NCBI GenBank assembly: GCA_009929855.1
Contig: RZZN01000021.1
Location: 1-64,000 of the forward strand
DNA: 64,000 nt
From: Gammaproteobacteria bacterium
GTDB taxonomy: Bacteria; Pseudomonadota; Gammaproteobacteria; Chromatiales; Chromatiaceae
Reading direction: 5' to 3'
Of the stretch, positions 1 through 10,987 are shown in pieces. Position 1 is the first letter of the stretch. Each line of letters opens with the position of its first letter. The position numbers and the translations under genes are program-made. Under the pieces are notes generated by a model. That model saw nothing but the letters and a program-made list of their open reading frames with translations. It ran no database searches and had not been told where the DNA came from.

Positions 1-1
1 G

Positions 2-3000
2 GTGACGGCGACCAATGACGGTGATGTGACGCTGACCGATGTGGTGGTGAGCGATCCGCTGCTGACGTCGGACAGTGAGAAGACCTGCGCGAGTGTTGCC
101 CCGGGTGAGACCTGCGTGCTCACGGGTACCTATACGGTCACCCAGACCGACATGGATGCCGGTCAGGTGGTGAACACCGCCACCGCCGACAGCACCGAGA
201 CGCCCGAGGCCAGCGACGCGGTGACCACGCCGATCAGCGCTGAGGCGGCCTTGACGCTGGTGAAGAGCGCCGATCCGCAGACCTATGTGGCGGTGGGTGA
301 TCAGATCACCTACACCTTCGAGGTGACCAACAGCGGCACGCTGACGCTGTTTGCGCCCTTTACGGTGAGCGATGATCGGATCGACACGGTGGACTGTAGT
401 GCCGCGCCGGCGACCTTGCCGCCGGGCGCGAGTTTCGCCTGTACGGCGACCTATAGCATCACCGCGGATGACCTCACGACCGGGTTCGTGACGAACGTGG
501 CGTCGGCCACCGGGACCGACCCCAATGGGGATGAGGTCACCTCGCCGACGGACACCGAGACGGTCCAGGTCGAGGCGGCCGATGTCGGCATCCTCAAGAG
601 TGCCAATCCGGCGAGCGCCAATCCGGGCGATGTGGTGACCTTCACCCTCACGCTGCGCAATGCCGGTCCGGCTGACGCCACGGGCGTGAGTCTGCTCGAT
701 ACCCTGCCCAATGGCTATGACGCCCCGGAGAGCATCGGCGATGGTAGTGTCTATGACGGGACGGCCGGCACCATCGCTTGGAGCGGTCTGAGTATTGCGT
801 CGGGCGCGACGTTGGAGCTGAGCTACACCGCGCGGGCGCGTGCGCCGGGCGACGGTGTGACGTTCGTCAATACCGTCACGGTCACGGGCAGTGATCAATA
901 CGATCCGAATCCGGACAACGACACGGCGACGGCCACGGTCGCGCCGTTGGTGGCGGATTTGGCGATCACCAAGACGCAGGTCGAGGCGCCGGCGACCTTG
1001 GGGCAAGACCCCGGCACGCTGGTGGCGGTGGATCCTTCGGCGATCGGTGCCGGGGAGACCATCTACTATCTGTTGAAGATCGAGAATCTTGGGCCGGATG
1101 CGGCGCTCGATGTGACGGTGAGCGATGCGCTTCCGGACGGCATCAGCAATGCCGAGCGGTCCTTCAACGTGGGCAACTCGTGGGGTCCCTGGACCGGCAG
1201 TCATCCGCTGACGTCACTGGCCGCGGGGGCGACCACCTACATCCTGATTCGCGGTCAAGTTGATGCGGCGCAGAGCGAGGCGTTGGTCAACGTCGCGACG
1301 GTGGCCAGTGCAGTGACCACCGATCCGAACCCGGCGAACAATGAAGACACGCTGTCGACGCCGGTCGGTGCCAGTGCGGATCTGGAGTTGGAAAAGGCTG
1401 AGCTGGTTGCGCCGCTTGAGATTGGCGGTCCGATCGAATACCGGCTCACGGTGACCAATCGGGGTCCGGCGGTGGCCTCGGGTGTGGTGATCGAGGATGA
1501 GCTCGATGCCTTGATCATCGATGCCGAGTACTCGATGGATGGTGGGGTGACCTACGTCACGCCGTGGAGTGGCAGCTACGCCGTGGGCGAGCTGGCGGTG
1601 GGTGCGACGTTCGTGCTGCGGATTCGCGGGACCCTGGTGGATGACAGGACGAACCCTGAGGTCATCGACAACACCGCGACGGTGACGGCGGACACGGAGG
1701 ATCCGAATCCGGACAACAACAGCGACACGACCAACACGCCGATTGACGTCGACGCCGATGTGCGGATCGAGAAGAGCGGTCCGGCCAACGTGATTGCCGG
1801 TGAGCAGATCCTCTACAGCATCACGGTGACCAACGACGGTCCGGCGGCTGCGCTCAACGTGCGCATCAACGACAGCGTCGCATCCAGCGTGTTCGACGCG
1901 GTCGAGGTCTCGGACGATGGGGGGGCCAGCTGGTCGCCCTGGACCGGTCAGTATGTGGTGGGCGACCTGGACGCGGGCGCGTCGCGGACCATTGCGCTGC
2001 GTGCAACCGTGCGTGCCAATGTGGCGGTTGGGACGGTGTTGACGAACACGGCCGTGGCCGTGTCCGACACGCCGGACACCCAGCCGAACAACAACACCGA
2101 CAGTGCGCAGACGACCGTGGATGGGTCGGCGGATGTGGGTGTCGTCAAGACCCTGCAGAGTGCGCCCGAGGCGGCAGTGGCCGGCACTCAGGTCGAGTTC
2201 CTGATCACCTACTTCAACCGCGGTCCGAGTGATGCGACCAACTTCATCGTTGAGGATGCGGTGCCGGCGGGTCTGACGGACGTTGAGGCGTCCTTCTGTA
2301 ATCAGGCCTTCGTGCCCTGGACGACGCCGCGCAATGTCGGGACCGTGGTGGCGGGTGGTGAATGCCGGATCGTCATTCGCGGCACGCTCGCGGCGGGTGT
2401 TGAAGGTGAGTTGACCAACACGGCGGTGGTCAGCAGTGACCTGTCGGATCCGGACACCAGCAACAACGAGGATTCGGCCAGCGTCACGGTGCTGACACCG
2501 GCGCTATCGCTCACCAAGACGGCGACGGCGATCAACGGAGGCACACCTGACCCATTCGTCTACACCGGGGTTGGCGACACCATCAGCTATACCTTCGAGG
2601 TGACCAACACCGGCAACGCGCCGCTCAGTGGTGTGGTGGTCTATGACGACACCTTTGGTGTTGAAGTGGGCACGGCCGCCACGCTCGCGGTGGGTGAAAC
2701 GGAGAGCTTCACCTACGTCCATCCGGTGACGGCGGCCGATCTGGATGCGGGTTCGCTGGTCAACACGGCGACGGCGCGTGGGACCTATGGTGAGACCGAG
2801 TACGACGCCACCGATACCGCGACGGTTGCCGGTGAGCAGGCGGGCGCGCTGACGCTTGAGAAGACCGCGACCCTGGTCAATGGGGAGGCGGCAGAGCCTG
2901 GTGAGGCCTTGGTCTTCGCCGCCGTGGGTGATGAGATCAGCTACCAATACACGCTGACCAACACCGGGAATGTGACGCTCACCGCGCTGGCGGTTGCGGA

Positions 3001-6000
3001 CGACAGGACCACGGTCAGCTGTCCGGCCGAGCCGCTGGCGGCGGGTGCCGAGATCACCTGTACGGCGACCGATGTGGTCACGCAGGAGGATCTGGATGCC
3101 GGTGCGGTGACCAATGTCGCGACCGCCTCGGGTGTTGACCCGAACGCGGGCGCGGTGACCTCCGAGCCGGCCACGGTGACGGTGGAGGCTGCGCAAGGGC
3201 CTGAGCTGACGTTGGAGAAGGTGCTGAGCGATGCGCCCGAACCGATTGCGTTGGACAGTGTGCTGACCTACACGGTCACGGCGACCAACACGGGTAACGT
3301 CACGCTGACCAACGTGGTGGTGAGCGATAGCCTGATCACGCCGGCCAGTGAAACCTGTGCAAGCGTAGCGGTGGGTGAGACCTGTGTGCTCACGGGCACC
3401 TACAGGGTCACCCAGACCGACGTCGATGCCGGTCAGGTGGTCAACACCGCGATCGCCGACTCCGATGAAACTGTTGAGATCGAAGACATCCTGAAAACGG
3501 AGCTACCAAGCCCAGAACCGCCGTCAGCGGTGAACGACCAATCGCTCGGCAATCCGATCGGCTCGGTGGTGACGCTGCAGGTCCTGGACAACGACAGTGC
3601 ATACCCAGGTCTGAACCTGGTTCCAGCGACGGTGGTGCTCGATGGGGCCGATGCTGGGAGCGACGGCAAGACCCAGACCGTGCCTGGTGAGGGCGTCTGG
3701 ACGGTCGATCCAGTGACCGGTGCCATCACCTTTACGCCAGAGTCTGGCTTCACGGGCAACCCGACGCCGATCAGCTATCTCGTGCAAGATGACCAGGGCA
3801 ACCTCTCCAATGCCGCGACGGTCACGGTGACCTATGAGATCGCTGTGAACATCGTTCGGCGCTGCGACAACAACACCCCGTATGTGGATTATGCGATCGA
3901 GAGCGCCGCGGTCGGCGCGCTGGACATCCAGTGGTACGCGGTGCTGGCGAGCGGTGAGCGCGGTGCGCCGATCGGTGATCCATTGCTCGATCAACCGCGT
4001 GAGGGTCGGTTGCTCTGGCCCGGTGCGGAGGTCGATACGACCACTGGCGAGGTCGTCACCTGGCCGGGTTGGGAGCTGATCGATGGGCAATGGGAGCGGA
4101 CGAATCCGCACGCGCAAGATGTCAATGAGATCGAGTTTTCGATCAATCCGACGATCAGCGTGCGCGTCCAGTATCCGGATCCCGAGCCGAGCTGCCGCCC
4201 CTACCCACCGATTCCGGTGGCCGAGGACGATGTCTCGTTGGGCCATGCGTCCGGCACTCTGGTCGTCGTCGATGTCCTGTCCAATGATCTGCCGGTGGAC
4301 AGTCACCCGCTGGTCCCCGCGACGGTCAGCATCGAGGATGCGGACGCGGGAAGCGATGGCTTGGTCAAGACGGTGCCTGGTGAGGGGGTTTGGCGGGTCG
4401 ATGTCACCACTGGGGCGATCAGTTTCGAGCCCGAGCCTGGTTTCCTGGGCAATCCGACGCCGATCCAGTACCGGGTCGAGGACGACCGGGGAGAGACCTC
4501 GAACCTGGCGAGCGTGACGGTGACCTATCAGGAGGCGGCAGCGCTGAGGCTGGAGAAGGTGTTGTTGAGTGCATCGCCCGATCCGATCCAGGTGGGCAGC
4601 ACCCTGAGCTACCAGATCACCGCCACCAACAGTGGCAACGTCACCCTGACCGGGGTCGAGGTTGGCGATCCGCTGCTCACGCCGAGCAGCACGACCTGCG
4701 CGAGTCTGCTGCCTGGTGAGAGCTGCGTGCTCACTGGCACCGCCGTGGTCAGCCTGGCCGACGTACTGGCGGGTGAGGTGGTGAACCAAGCGACGGCCGC
4801 GTCGGCGCAGACGGCACCGATCATGGATGAGCTGATCACACCAGTGCCGATGCCCGCGGTGCCGCTGGCCGCTGATGATGCCTCGCTCGGCCACCCGCTC
4901 GGGACGGTGGTCACGCTCGATGTGCTGGCCAACGACAGTGCCAACGCGGGGCTCGCGCTCGATCCGGCGACGGTGTGGATCGAGGGTACGGCCGCGCCTG
5001 GTCAGTCACTGGTGGTCGCGGGAGAAGGCACCTGGAGCCTGAATCCAACGACCGGTGCGATCACCTTCACGCCCGCGCCCGGTTTCGAGGGCAATCCGAC
5101 GCCGATCGGCTACAGCGTGCAAGACACGGCGAGTCAGACCTCCAATGTCGCCACGGTCACGGTGAGCTATCTGGGCGCCCCCGCACTGAGTTTGGCCAAG
5201 ACACTCTATCTCGGTCATGACGATGGTGCCGGCTGCGCGAGCTCGGAGGGCAGTCTCGCCCTGGTGTCGAACGAGCAGATCGATCAGCCGCTGACCTGGT
5301 GCTTCAGGGTGACCAATACCGGGGAGCACTATCTGGATCGTCCAGTCTTGGTGGATGCGCCCCTGGGCATCGACATGAGTGATCTGACGCTGCTGGAGGG
5401 TCAGTTGCCATTGGCCCCGGGCGCGAGCGCGACCTGGTATTACGAAGAGTTGCGCAATGTCAGCCTGATCAATGATGCCACCGTCACCATGACACCGACC
5501 GATGCCGCGGGCGTGCCAAGCGGAGTCCCGCTGGTCGGCGGGAGCGACGCGGGCGTGATCTTCGGTTATCTCTACGATCCACCCTATGGTGTGAAGACCG
5601 GAGAGATGCTCGAGGGGCAGCCAGTCGTGAATTGGAACATGGTTTGGGTCAATGATTCGCCGCTGCCCGCGCTTGGTGTGGTGATCAATGACCCGATACC
5701 GGAGGGGATGACCTATCTGGGCAATCTCGTCTGTCTGCCCAACGGTGACACGACGGTGAGCGAGTGCCGGTACGAGGCGCCGACGCTGGAGGCGCCGCGT
5801 GGTCGGGTCTATGTGGTCGCGGATTTTGCGCCCGATTTTGGCGCGGTCGTGGGTGGCCCGGTCGAGCAGGCACCGCGCCATGAGTTGACGATCAGCTTCG
5901 ATGTGACGATCGATGAGCCGACCGTGGAGCAGGTCTTCGAGAATCAGGGCGTGGCTGAGTGGGATCCGGATGGTGATGGTCCGGCCGTCGCCCTCAGCGG

Positions 6001-6601
6001 CGCGACGAGTGACGGACTGTCGGGCGAGGATCGGCCGACCGTCATCGTGGTGCCGGCGCTCGACCCAGCGCTGACGCTGGATAAAGCGCTCATCGGGGCG
6101 CCGTCCGTGATCGGTGTGGGACAAGTGCTGACCTATCGATTGACCGCCACGAATACGGGCGGAGAGGTCCTGAGCAACGTCACGATCACGGATGACTTGC
6201 CTGGTTTGAGCAGCCTGAGCTGTGTGCCGGCGCAACCGGCGACCCTGACTCCCGGCGCGACGCTGATCTGTGAGGCCAGCTATGTGGTGACGGTGGCCGA
6301 TGTGCTGGCAGGTCAGGTGGACAATCGCGCGACGGTGAGCGGGAGCATGCCTAGCGGGGCCGAGATCGTGGCGACGGCGGACCTGACTGTCGCGGTTGGG
6401 GGGAAACCGACGCCGACACCTTCGGTGACGCCAGCGCCAACGCCGACGCCTGCGGTGACGCCGACGCCGGCCCCGACACCTTCGGGATCGCCGACACCGA
6501 CACCGAGTCCGATCCCGACCACGGCGAGCTCGGCGCTCGGGTTGTTGGCCCTGCTGCTGATGGTGCTCGGAGGCGGTATCCTACGCTGGCGTCGACCATG
6601 A
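2..6601 (+). CDS. Giant secreted DUF11/CshA repeat protein, 5'-truncated
   Basis: The reading frame is open from the left edge, so the true start lies upstream; 2199 residues are visible. Most of the chain is tandem Ig-like repeats of about 110-130 residues of the DUF11 / 'conserved repeat' type, with recurrent VTNTG, DPNPDNN and GETCVLTG-like signatures. Three modules near residues 1172-1278, 1402-1510 and 1619-1722 differ: they carry [16 protein letters not shown] and [11 protein letters not shown] signatures like CshA fibril repeats. A Thr/Pro linker (about 2135-2173) leads to IPTT, a hydrophobic stretch and a terminal RWRRP, which resembles IPTL/PEP-CTERM-type sorting tails. The likely role is an exported, envelope-processed adhesin or surface/matrix protein; ligand unknown. 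The family of the repeats is confident, the function is inference. Confidence 0.85.
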   Translation: MTATNDGDVTLTDVVVSDPLLTSDSEKTCASVAPGETCVLTGTYTVTQTDMDAGQVVNTATADSTETPEASDAVTTPISAEAALTLVKSADPQTYVAVGDQITYTFEVTNSGTLTLFAPFTVSDDRIDTVDCSAAPATLPPGASFACTATYSITADDLTTGFVTNVASATGTDPNGDEVTSPTDTETVQVEAADVGILKSANPASANPGDVVTFTLTLRNAGPADATGVSLLDTLPNGYDAPESIGDGSVYDGTAGTIAWSGLSIASGATLELSYTARARAPGDGVTFVNTVTVTGSDQYDPNPDNDTATATVAPLVADLAITKTQVEAPATLGQDPGTLVAVDPSAIGAGETIYYLLKIENLGPDAALDVTVSDALPDGISNAERSFNVGNSWGPWTGSHPLTSLAAGATTYILIRGQVDAAQSEALVNVATVASAVTTDPNPANNEDTLSTPVGASADLELEKAELVAPLEIGGPIEYRLTVTNRGPAVASGVVIEDELDALIIDAEYSMDGGVTYVTPWSGSYAVGELAVGATFVLRIRGTLVDDRTNPEVIDNTATVTADTEDPNPDNNSDTTNTPIDVDADVRIEKSGPANVIAGEQILYSITVTNDGPAAALNVRINDSVASSVFDAVEVSDDGGASWSPWTGQYVVGDLDAGASRTIALRATVRANVAVGTVLTNTAVAVSDTPDTQPNNNTDSAQTTVDGSADVGVVKTLQSAPEAAVAGTQVEFLITYFNRGPSDATNFIVEDAVPAGLTDVEASFCNQAFVPWTTPRNVGTVVAGGECRIVIRGTLAAGVEGELTNTAVVSSDLSDPDTSNNEDSASVTVLTPALSLTKTATAINGGTPDPFVYTGVGDTISYTFEVTNTGNAPLSGVVVYDDTFGVEVGTAATLAVGETESFTYVHPVTAADLDAGSLVNTATARGTYGETEYDATDTATVAGEQAGALTLEKTATLVNGEAAEPGEALVFAAVGDEISYQYTLTNTGNVTLTALAVADDRTTVSCPAEPLAAGAEITCTATDVVTQEDLDAGAVTNVATASGVDPNAGAVTSEPATVTVEAAQGPELTLEKVLSDAPEPIALDSVLTYTVTATNTGNVTLTNVVVSDSLITPASETCASVAVGETCVLTGTYRVTQTDVDAGQVVNTAIADSDETVEIEDILKTELPSPEPPSAVNDQSLGNPIGSVVTLQVLDNDSAYPGLNLVPATVVLDGADAGSDGKTQTVPGEGVWTVDPVTGAITFTPESGFTGNPTPISYLVQDDQGNLSNAATVTVTYEIAVNIVRRCDNNTPYVDYAIESAAVGALDIQWYAVLASGERGAPIGDPLLDQPREGRLLWPGAEVDTTTGEVVTWPGWELIDGQWERTNPHAQDVNEIEFSINPTISVRVQYPDPEPSCRPYPPIPVAEDDVSLGHASGTLVVVDVLSNDLPVDSHPLVPATVSIEDADAGSDGLVKTVPGEGVWRVDVTTGAISFEPEPGFLGNPTPIQYRVEDDRGETSNLASVTVTYQEAAALRLEKVLLSASPDPIQVGSTLSYQITATNSGNVTLTGVEVGDPLLTPSSTTCASLLPGESCVLTGTAVVSLADVLAGEVVNQATAASAQTAPIMDELITPVPMPAVPLAADDASLGHPLGTVVTLDVLANDSANAGLALDPATVWIEGTAAPGQSLVVAGEGTWSLNPTTGAITFTPAPGFEGNPTPIGYSVQDTASQTSNVATVTVSYLGAPALSLAKTLYLGHDDGAGCASSEGSLALVSNEQIDQPLTWCFRVTNTGEHYLDRPVLVDAPLGIDMSDLTLLEGQLPLAPGASATWYYEELRNVSLINDATVTMTPTDAAGVPSGVPLVGGSDAGVIFGYLYDPPYGVKTGEMLEGQPVVNWNMVWVNDSPLPALGVVINDPIPEGMTYLGNLVCLPNGDTTVSECRYEAPTLEAPRGRVYVVADFAPDFGAVVGGPVEQAPRHELTISFDVTIDEPTVEQVFENQGVAEWDPDGDGPAVALSGATSDGLSGEDRPTVIVVPALDPALTLDKALIGAPSVIGVGQVLTYRLTATNTGGEVLSNVTITDDLPGLSSLSCVPAQPATLTPGATLICEASYVVTVADVLAGQVDNRATVSGSMPSGAEIVATADLTVAVGGKPTPTPSVTPAPTPTPAVTPTPAPTPSGSPTPTPSPIPTTASSALGLLALLLMVLGGGILRWRRP

Positions 6602-6771
6602 TCGCTGGGCGGGGGAGGCGCTCCTGGAGACTGGTCGCCAATTGGGCGCACCTCCGGGAGCGACGCGAGCCGCGGTGGGATCCGACGGCGGTGGCCGGCT
6701 TCTGCTTCACCGCGATGGGGATCATCCTGTTGATCGTGCTGATCTGTCGGATGATCGGGTTGGACTGCTGA
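6598..6771 (+). CDS. Small single-span membrane protein, 57 aa, translationally coupled
   Basis: An ATG at 6598 overlaps the TGA stop of the giant repeat protein (ATGA), a common arrangement for coupled translation. The 57-residue product has a basic N-terminal half ([10 protein letters not shown], then several Arg residues) and one hydrophobic stretch near the C-terminus ([15 protein letters not shown]) that could span the membrane once. I do not recognise a family. The coupling and the membrane segment suggest it could assist insertion or processing of the upstream protein, but this is inference and the ORF could be fortuitous. Confidence 0.4.
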   Translation: MIAGRGRRSWRLVANWAHLRERREPRWDPTAVAGFCFTAMGIILLIVLICRMIGLDC

Positions 6772-6880
6772 TCGCTCGGCCTGACCGATGTGCCGCCAGT
6801 CGGGTCAGCGTCCTGGGCGCATTGGCCAGGGCTCTGACACAGCGTCACACAAGGTGATTGCCGGGACAGGATCGATCCTA

Positions 6881-7050
6881 GTGAAGGGTCCATCCTAGTG
6901 AAGGGTCCATCCTAGTGAAGGGTCCATCCTTGTGAAGGGTCCATCCTTGTGAAGGGTCCATCCTTGTGAAGGGTCAATCCTTGTGTGGGGTCCATCCTTG
7001 TGTGGGGTCCATCCTTGTGTGGGGTCCATCCTTGTGTGGGGTCAATCCTT
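6881..7050. repeat. 17-bp tandem repeat array, ten copies
   Basis: Ten consecutive 17-bp units can be read without gaps. Units 1-2 are GTGAAGGGTCCATCCTA, units 3-5 end in T instead of A, unit 6 has TCAATCC, units 7-9 start GTGTGGGG, and unit 10 again has TCAATCC. Partial units flank both ends (ATCGATCCTA before, GTGTAGGG after). The ordered change of variants along the array indicates stepwise unit duplication. The period is not a multiple of three, so it is not a protein repeat. Confidence 0.95.
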
Positions 7051-7055
7051 GTGTA

Positions 7056-7075
7056 GGGGCGAATTCATTCGCCCC
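7056..7075. repeat. Palindromic element GGGGCGAAT-n-ATTCGCCCC
   Basis: The sequence GGGGCGAATTCATTCGCCCC is a near-perfect 20-base inverted repeat directly following the 17-bp array. A closely matching 19-base palindrome occurs at 61707-61725, so this looks like a dispersed REP-like element. It has no following T-run and is not an obvious terminator. Confidence 0.75.
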
Positions 7076-7140
7076 GAGAGATCGTCCAGACATGCGCGGG
7101 CGGGATACTGAAAGACCCGCACTCACCACTCACCACTCGT

Positions 7141-7217
7141 CTCCCATCACCCATCACCCATCTCCCATCTCCCATCTCCCATCTCCCATCTCCCATCTCC
7201 CATCTCCCATCACCCGT
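7141..7217. repeat. 7-bp tandem repeat (TCCCATC family)
   Basis: A run of heptamers CCCATCT/CCCATCA extends over about 75 bases, preceded by degenerate CACTCACCACTC units from about 7121 and followed by diverged CCCGTCT units. The strand is almost devoid of G. It looks like a minisatellite formed by slippage. No spacers are present, so it is not a CRISPR array. Confidence 0.85.
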
Positions 7218-7629
7218 CTCCCGTCTTCACATCTTTCGTCACTCATCGCTACTCATCTCTGTGGCTCAGGCGCTTTCGACGGCGCTGAAGGCTCCTCCAG
7301 TCTGCGTCTGCGGTTGTGTCCGCATCAAGTGGGCTGCTCCCGCACCAAGGACGCATCTGGTATAGTCACCCTCATTCAGTCATGGTGGCCAGCTTAAATC
7401 AAGTCATTGATCCGAATCTATTTTCAAGCGGATGGAGCGTGAAAGCCGACGTCCTTTGAGTATCATGACAAGATCATTCCGTCACGAGACGAGCGGATTG
7501 CGCATGGCCTCGGGCGGTGACTTGCCATGCGTTGAGCTCTGGTTGTCCTCGACTGGAGGGCCTCCAGCGGTCAATGATGTGACTCCGACAGTCGACAGTC
7601 ACCGACCATTGCAGCCTTGATCATTCCGA

Positions 7630-10600
7630 ATGATTCGATCATCACTGAGTGTCGCCGAGAACGAGATGACAGCGGGATCGTCAAACACAAGCATGGCGCG
7701 ATCGCGCGGACGCGCCGATGCCGCGCTCATGGCGTGGGTCGACGCGGACAAGATGTGCCGCATGCTCGATTCGATCAGTACCCCGATCGCGCTCTACAGC
7801 CTCGATCCTGATCCTCGGGTGCTGTTCCTCAACAGCTCGTTCGTTCGCGCCTTCGGCGATGCGGGCGAGGGCATCACCACCTTGCGTGCTTGGGCAGGGC
7901 GCGCCGATCAGACGCGTGGCTTCTTGGATTGGGCCGAGTCGGCGGTCGTGGTCTTGGCGCGCGACAGCACCATCGCATCGCACGAGTGCCCAGTCACGAC
8001 CAGGAATGGTGAGCCACGCGTCTTCTTGATCAACACCCAGATCCTGGACGGCGTGCTGATGTGCTCATTCGTCGACATGAGCGATGAGCGACGCTCCAGG
8101 ACGCGGTTGGAACGAACCGTCTATGAATTGACCGAGAACATCCCGGTTGGTACCTATACCATGGTACTGCCGCCCGGCGCGACCATGGCCTACTTCTCCT
8201 TCATGAGCACTCGCTTCCTGGAGATGACCGGACTCGATCGGGAGACCGCGGCGAGCGATCCACTCAAGGGATTCGCCTGTGTCCATCCGGACGACTACGC
8301 GGATTGGGTCGCGCTCAATGCCGAGGCCTTCGCGCATAAACGACCCTTCTTCGGGCAGACCCGTTTGATCGTTCGTGGCGAGGTGCGCTGGATCACCGCG
8401 GAGTCCATTCCGCGTGATCTGCCCGATGGCTCGACAGTGTGGGAGGGTGTGCTCATCGATGTGACCGACCGGGTGTTGGCTCAGCAGCGCCTGGAGGAGA
8501 GCGAGGCGCGTCTGCGTCGGATCCTCGATCATGTGCCGGTGCCGCTCGCGGTGGTGGATACGACGCGTGGGGATCGGATCACCTTCATCAACCGCACCTT
8601 CATCGAGACCCTGGGCTATCGATTGGAGGAGATCCCCACCATCGAGCAGTTTGCCGCGCGATCCCTGGTCGATCCGGATCAGCGGCGCACCAAGCTGGCG
8701 CTGTGGCGTGCCGCGGTCGAGCGTGCCTTGCGCCAACGGCAACCCATCGAGCCGCTGGAGATCGATCTCGGGTTCGCGGATGGCTCGTTGCATACGCTGA
8801 TCGTCACCGCCGCGCCGCTGGAAGGGATGATGCTCGTCGGTTATCTCGACATCACCCGCCGCAAGGCCGCCGAGGCGGCGCTGGTGGCAGCGAAGGAGCA
8901 AGCCGAGCGGGCCTATCAGGTCAAGAGCGAGTTCCTTGCCCACATGACCCATGAGCTGCGCACGCCACTGCACGCCATCCTCGGCTTCGCCGAGGTGCTG
9001 GAGCGACGGCGCGGACGCGAGCAGAATCAAGCGGAGGGCGGTGTCGGTTGGGGCGAGCGACGGACCAGTGATCGCCGCCGTCTCGATCTGCTTGCCGCCA
9101 TTCAGCGCAATGGTCAGCATCTGCTCGCCCTCATCAATGATGTGCTCGACCTGAGCCGCTTGGAGCGCGGGCGACTGGTGCTGCAACCCCAAGTGACCGA
9201 TCTGCGTCACTTGCTGAGCGACTGTATCGCTGATTTCAGCCCGTTGGCCCGCGAGAATGGTCTGAGCTTGCGCAAGGAGATCGATCCCGGTCTGCCGGTG
9301 ACGGTGTTGATCGATGGTCTGCGCTTGATCCAGATCCTCAACAATCTGCTCAGCAATGCGGTCAAGTTCACCAAGGCAGGCGAGATCCTGTTGCAGGCGC
9401 GTGTCCGACCCAAGTCCGATCCGCATGGTCACCGCGAACTCGAGGTGAGCATCGCCGATACCGGTCCGGGGATTGCGCCCGCCGATCAAGCGCTGATCTT
9501 CGATCCGTTCGTGCAGTCTCTCATGGTGGAAGGATCAGCCGAGGGCACTGGGCTTGGGTTGGCGATCTGCCGCCAATTGGTCGAGCTGATGGGAGGGCGC
9601 ATCGAGCTGGACAGCCATCCCGGCGCGGGCAGCCGCTTCACCCTGACGGTTCCGGTCCTCGTCGTCGATGGCGCGGCCCATGGTTGGTCGCAGCACTCCG
9701 AGCGATCCGGGTCGGCGCGCCGCTGGCATGAGATCGCGCCCACGCGCCCGCGCGTGGACGCCGTGCGCATCCCGCCCGCGCCGCCGGTCGCGGCCCTTTT
9801 GGAGCTGCGCGCGCTGGCCAGGATCGGCCATGCCAGCCGCCTCACTCAGTGGTGCCGACACTGGTCCGCGACCGAGCGCTACCGAGACTTTACCGACCGT
9901 GTGCTGCGGTTGGCCACCAGCTTCGAGCACGAGGCCATCGTGGAGCTTGCCGATCGATGTCTCGGCGCGGACAACGCGGTGGTGGCGTCCGATCTGGATG
10001 ACACCTGGAGCGACACGGCGCTGATCTCAGGCGCGGCCGCCGAGGGCCCTCTCATCCTGGCCATCGACGATTCATTGGAGAATCTACGCCTGACCTTCGA
10101 GATGCTGAGCGCCGATGGGTTGGCGATGGTCGGTGTGCGCGATGGGAACGCGGGACTGCGTGCCGCGGCTGCCTTGCGGCCCGACCTGATCCTGCTCGAC
10201 ATCGGCATGCCGGGCCTCGATGGATTGCAGGTCTGTCGGTTGCTCAAGGCCGATCAGACGACCCGCGCCATACCGGTCATCTTTCTCACCGCGCGCGATC
10301 AGGCCGAGGACAAGATCCGGGGGTTCGAGGCTGGCGGCGTGGACTATGTCACCAAGCCGTTCAACATGCGCGAGCTCATTCTGCGGGTGACCAATCATCT
10401 GCGCTTGGCCGATCGTGGCACGATCTCGCCGAGGAACGCGGACGTGATCCCGGCCGATTCCGAGCCTGAAACGGCGCTTCCCCCCGGCCGCTCACTCGCG
10501 ATCCTCGTCCAGGCCCGTGATCAACTGCTCGCGAATCTGACCGATCCGCCCGACCTCGTCGGCCTGGCCCGGCTGTGCGGGACCAACCGCACGACACTGC

Positions 10601-10863
10601 AGCGTCTGTTTCAGGAGCACTTGGGTCTCAGTGTCTTCGGTTTCCTCCGCGAGCAGCGTCTGCAACGGGCGCAGCGGCTCCTGCGCGATGGACTGCACAG
10701 CGTCGATTCAGCCGCCCATGCCGTCGGCTATGCCAGTGGTCATGCACTCTCGCGTGCCTTCAAACAGCGCTTTGGCGTCGCTCCGAGCAACCTGGCTCGC
10801 CCGGCCGTGGCGCGGTCGCATGCGCATGGGCAGCGACGCGGTGCAGCCACCGTGGACGGTTAG
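7630..10863 (+). CDS. Hybrid sensor histidine kinase with PAS, REC and AraC domains
   Basis: The 1077-residue protein has no membrane segment, so it is probably a cytoplasmic sensor. Three PAS-like domains can be placed at about 40-155, 165-290 and 295-410. The HisKA dimerisation domain carries the phospho-acceptor His441 in HMTHELRTP. The ATPase domain has an N-box (ILNNLLSNAVKF), G1 (DTGPGIAP) and G2 (GTGLGLAIC). After a linker, a receiver domain (about 802-925) has the acidic pair in AIDD, phospho-acceptor Asp857 in LLDIGMPG and Lys in VTKPF. The C-terminus (about 985-1060) is an AraC-type helix-turn-helix (AVGYASGHALSRAFKQRFG). Signal sensing, phosphorelay and DNA binding therefore sit on one chain. 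The ATG at 7630 has no clear ribosome site; internal starts at 7666 or 7693 are possible. Target genes are unknown. Confidence 0.88.
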   Translation: MIRSSLSVAENEMTAGSSNTSMARSRGRADAALMAWVDADKMCRMLDSISTPIALYSLDPDPRVLFLNSSFVRAFGDAGEGITTLRAWAGRADQTRGFLDWAESAVVVLARDSTIASHECPVTTRNGEPRVFLINTQILDGVLMCSFVDMSDERRSRTRLERTVYELTENIPVGTYTMVLPPGATMAYFSFMSTRFLEMTGLDRETAASDPLKGFACVHPDDYADWVALNAEAFAHKRPFFGQTRLIVRGEVRWITAESIPRDLPDGSTVWEGVLIDVTDRVLAQQRLEESEARLRRILDHVPVPLAVVDTTRGDRITFINRTFIETLGYRLEEIPTIEQFAARSLVDPDQRRTKLALWRAAVERALRQRQPIEPLEIDLGFADGSLHTLIVTAAPLEGMMLVGYLDITRRKAAEAALVAAKEQAERAYQVKSEFLAHMTHELRTPLHAILGFAEVLERRRGREQNQAEGGVGWGERRTSDRRRLDLLAAIQRNGQHLLALINDVLDLSRLERGRLVLQPQVTDLRHLLSDCIADFSPLARENGLSLRKEIDPGLPVTVLIDGLRLIQILNNLLSNAVKFTKAGEILLQARVRPKSDPHGHRELEVSIADTGPGIAPADQALIFDPFVQSLMVEGSAEGTGLGLAICRQLVELMGGRIELDSHPGAGSRFTLTVPVLVVDGAAHGWSQHSERSGSARRWHEIAPTRPRVDAVRIPPAPPVAALLELRALARIGHASRLTQWCRHWSATERYRDFTDRVLRLATSFEHEAIVELADRCLGADNAVVASDLDDTWSDTALISGAAAEGPLILAIDDSLENLRLTFEMLSADGLAMVGVRDGNAGLRAAAALRPDLILLDIGMPGLDGLQVCRLLKADQTTRAIPVIFLTARDQAEDKIRGFEAGGVDYVTKPFNMRELILRVTNHLRLADRGTISPRNADVIPADSEPETALPPGRSLAILVQARDQLLANLTDPPDLVGLARLCGTNRTTLQRLFQEHLGLSVFGFLREQRLQRAQRLLRDGLHSVDSAAHAVGYASGHALSRAFKQRFGVAPSNLARPAVARSHAHGQRRGAATVDG

Positions 10864-10987
10864 GACGTTCAGCGCCGATGCCCCATCCAACGATCCGTGG
10901 CGTCTGGTTCGCTCGGACCGATCGGGCGACGACTGGTCTTTCGTTTTGGTCGCGGGCGCTGGCCTGCACGAGCCTTGAGGGTGTCCT

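Larger units (their letters stand above)
6772..7629. other. Non-coding, repeat-rich intergenic region
   Basis: No convincing gene lies in these 858 bases. They contain a ten-copy 17-bp tandem array, an adjoining GC-rich palindrome and a 7-bp tandem array, listed separately. Open frames that cross the arrays are low-complexity products of the repeats. The last 300 bases before the kinase gene probably hold its promoter, but I see no clear -35/-10 pair. Confidence 0.7.

Noticed and set aside
3524-4894. Long minus-strand frame (456 residues) inside the giant repeat protein
   Set aside because: It is the antisense shadow of the GC-rich repeats, with repeated low-complexity Arg/His sequence and no domain.
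6881-7217. Possible CRISPR array
   Set aside because: Both arrays are contiguous units without unique spacers, and no cas gene is present.
6966-7397. 143-residue frame through the repeat arrays
   Set aside because: Its sequence is only translated repeats (SLCGV, SPISHLP) and the 17-bp period shifts frame each unit.
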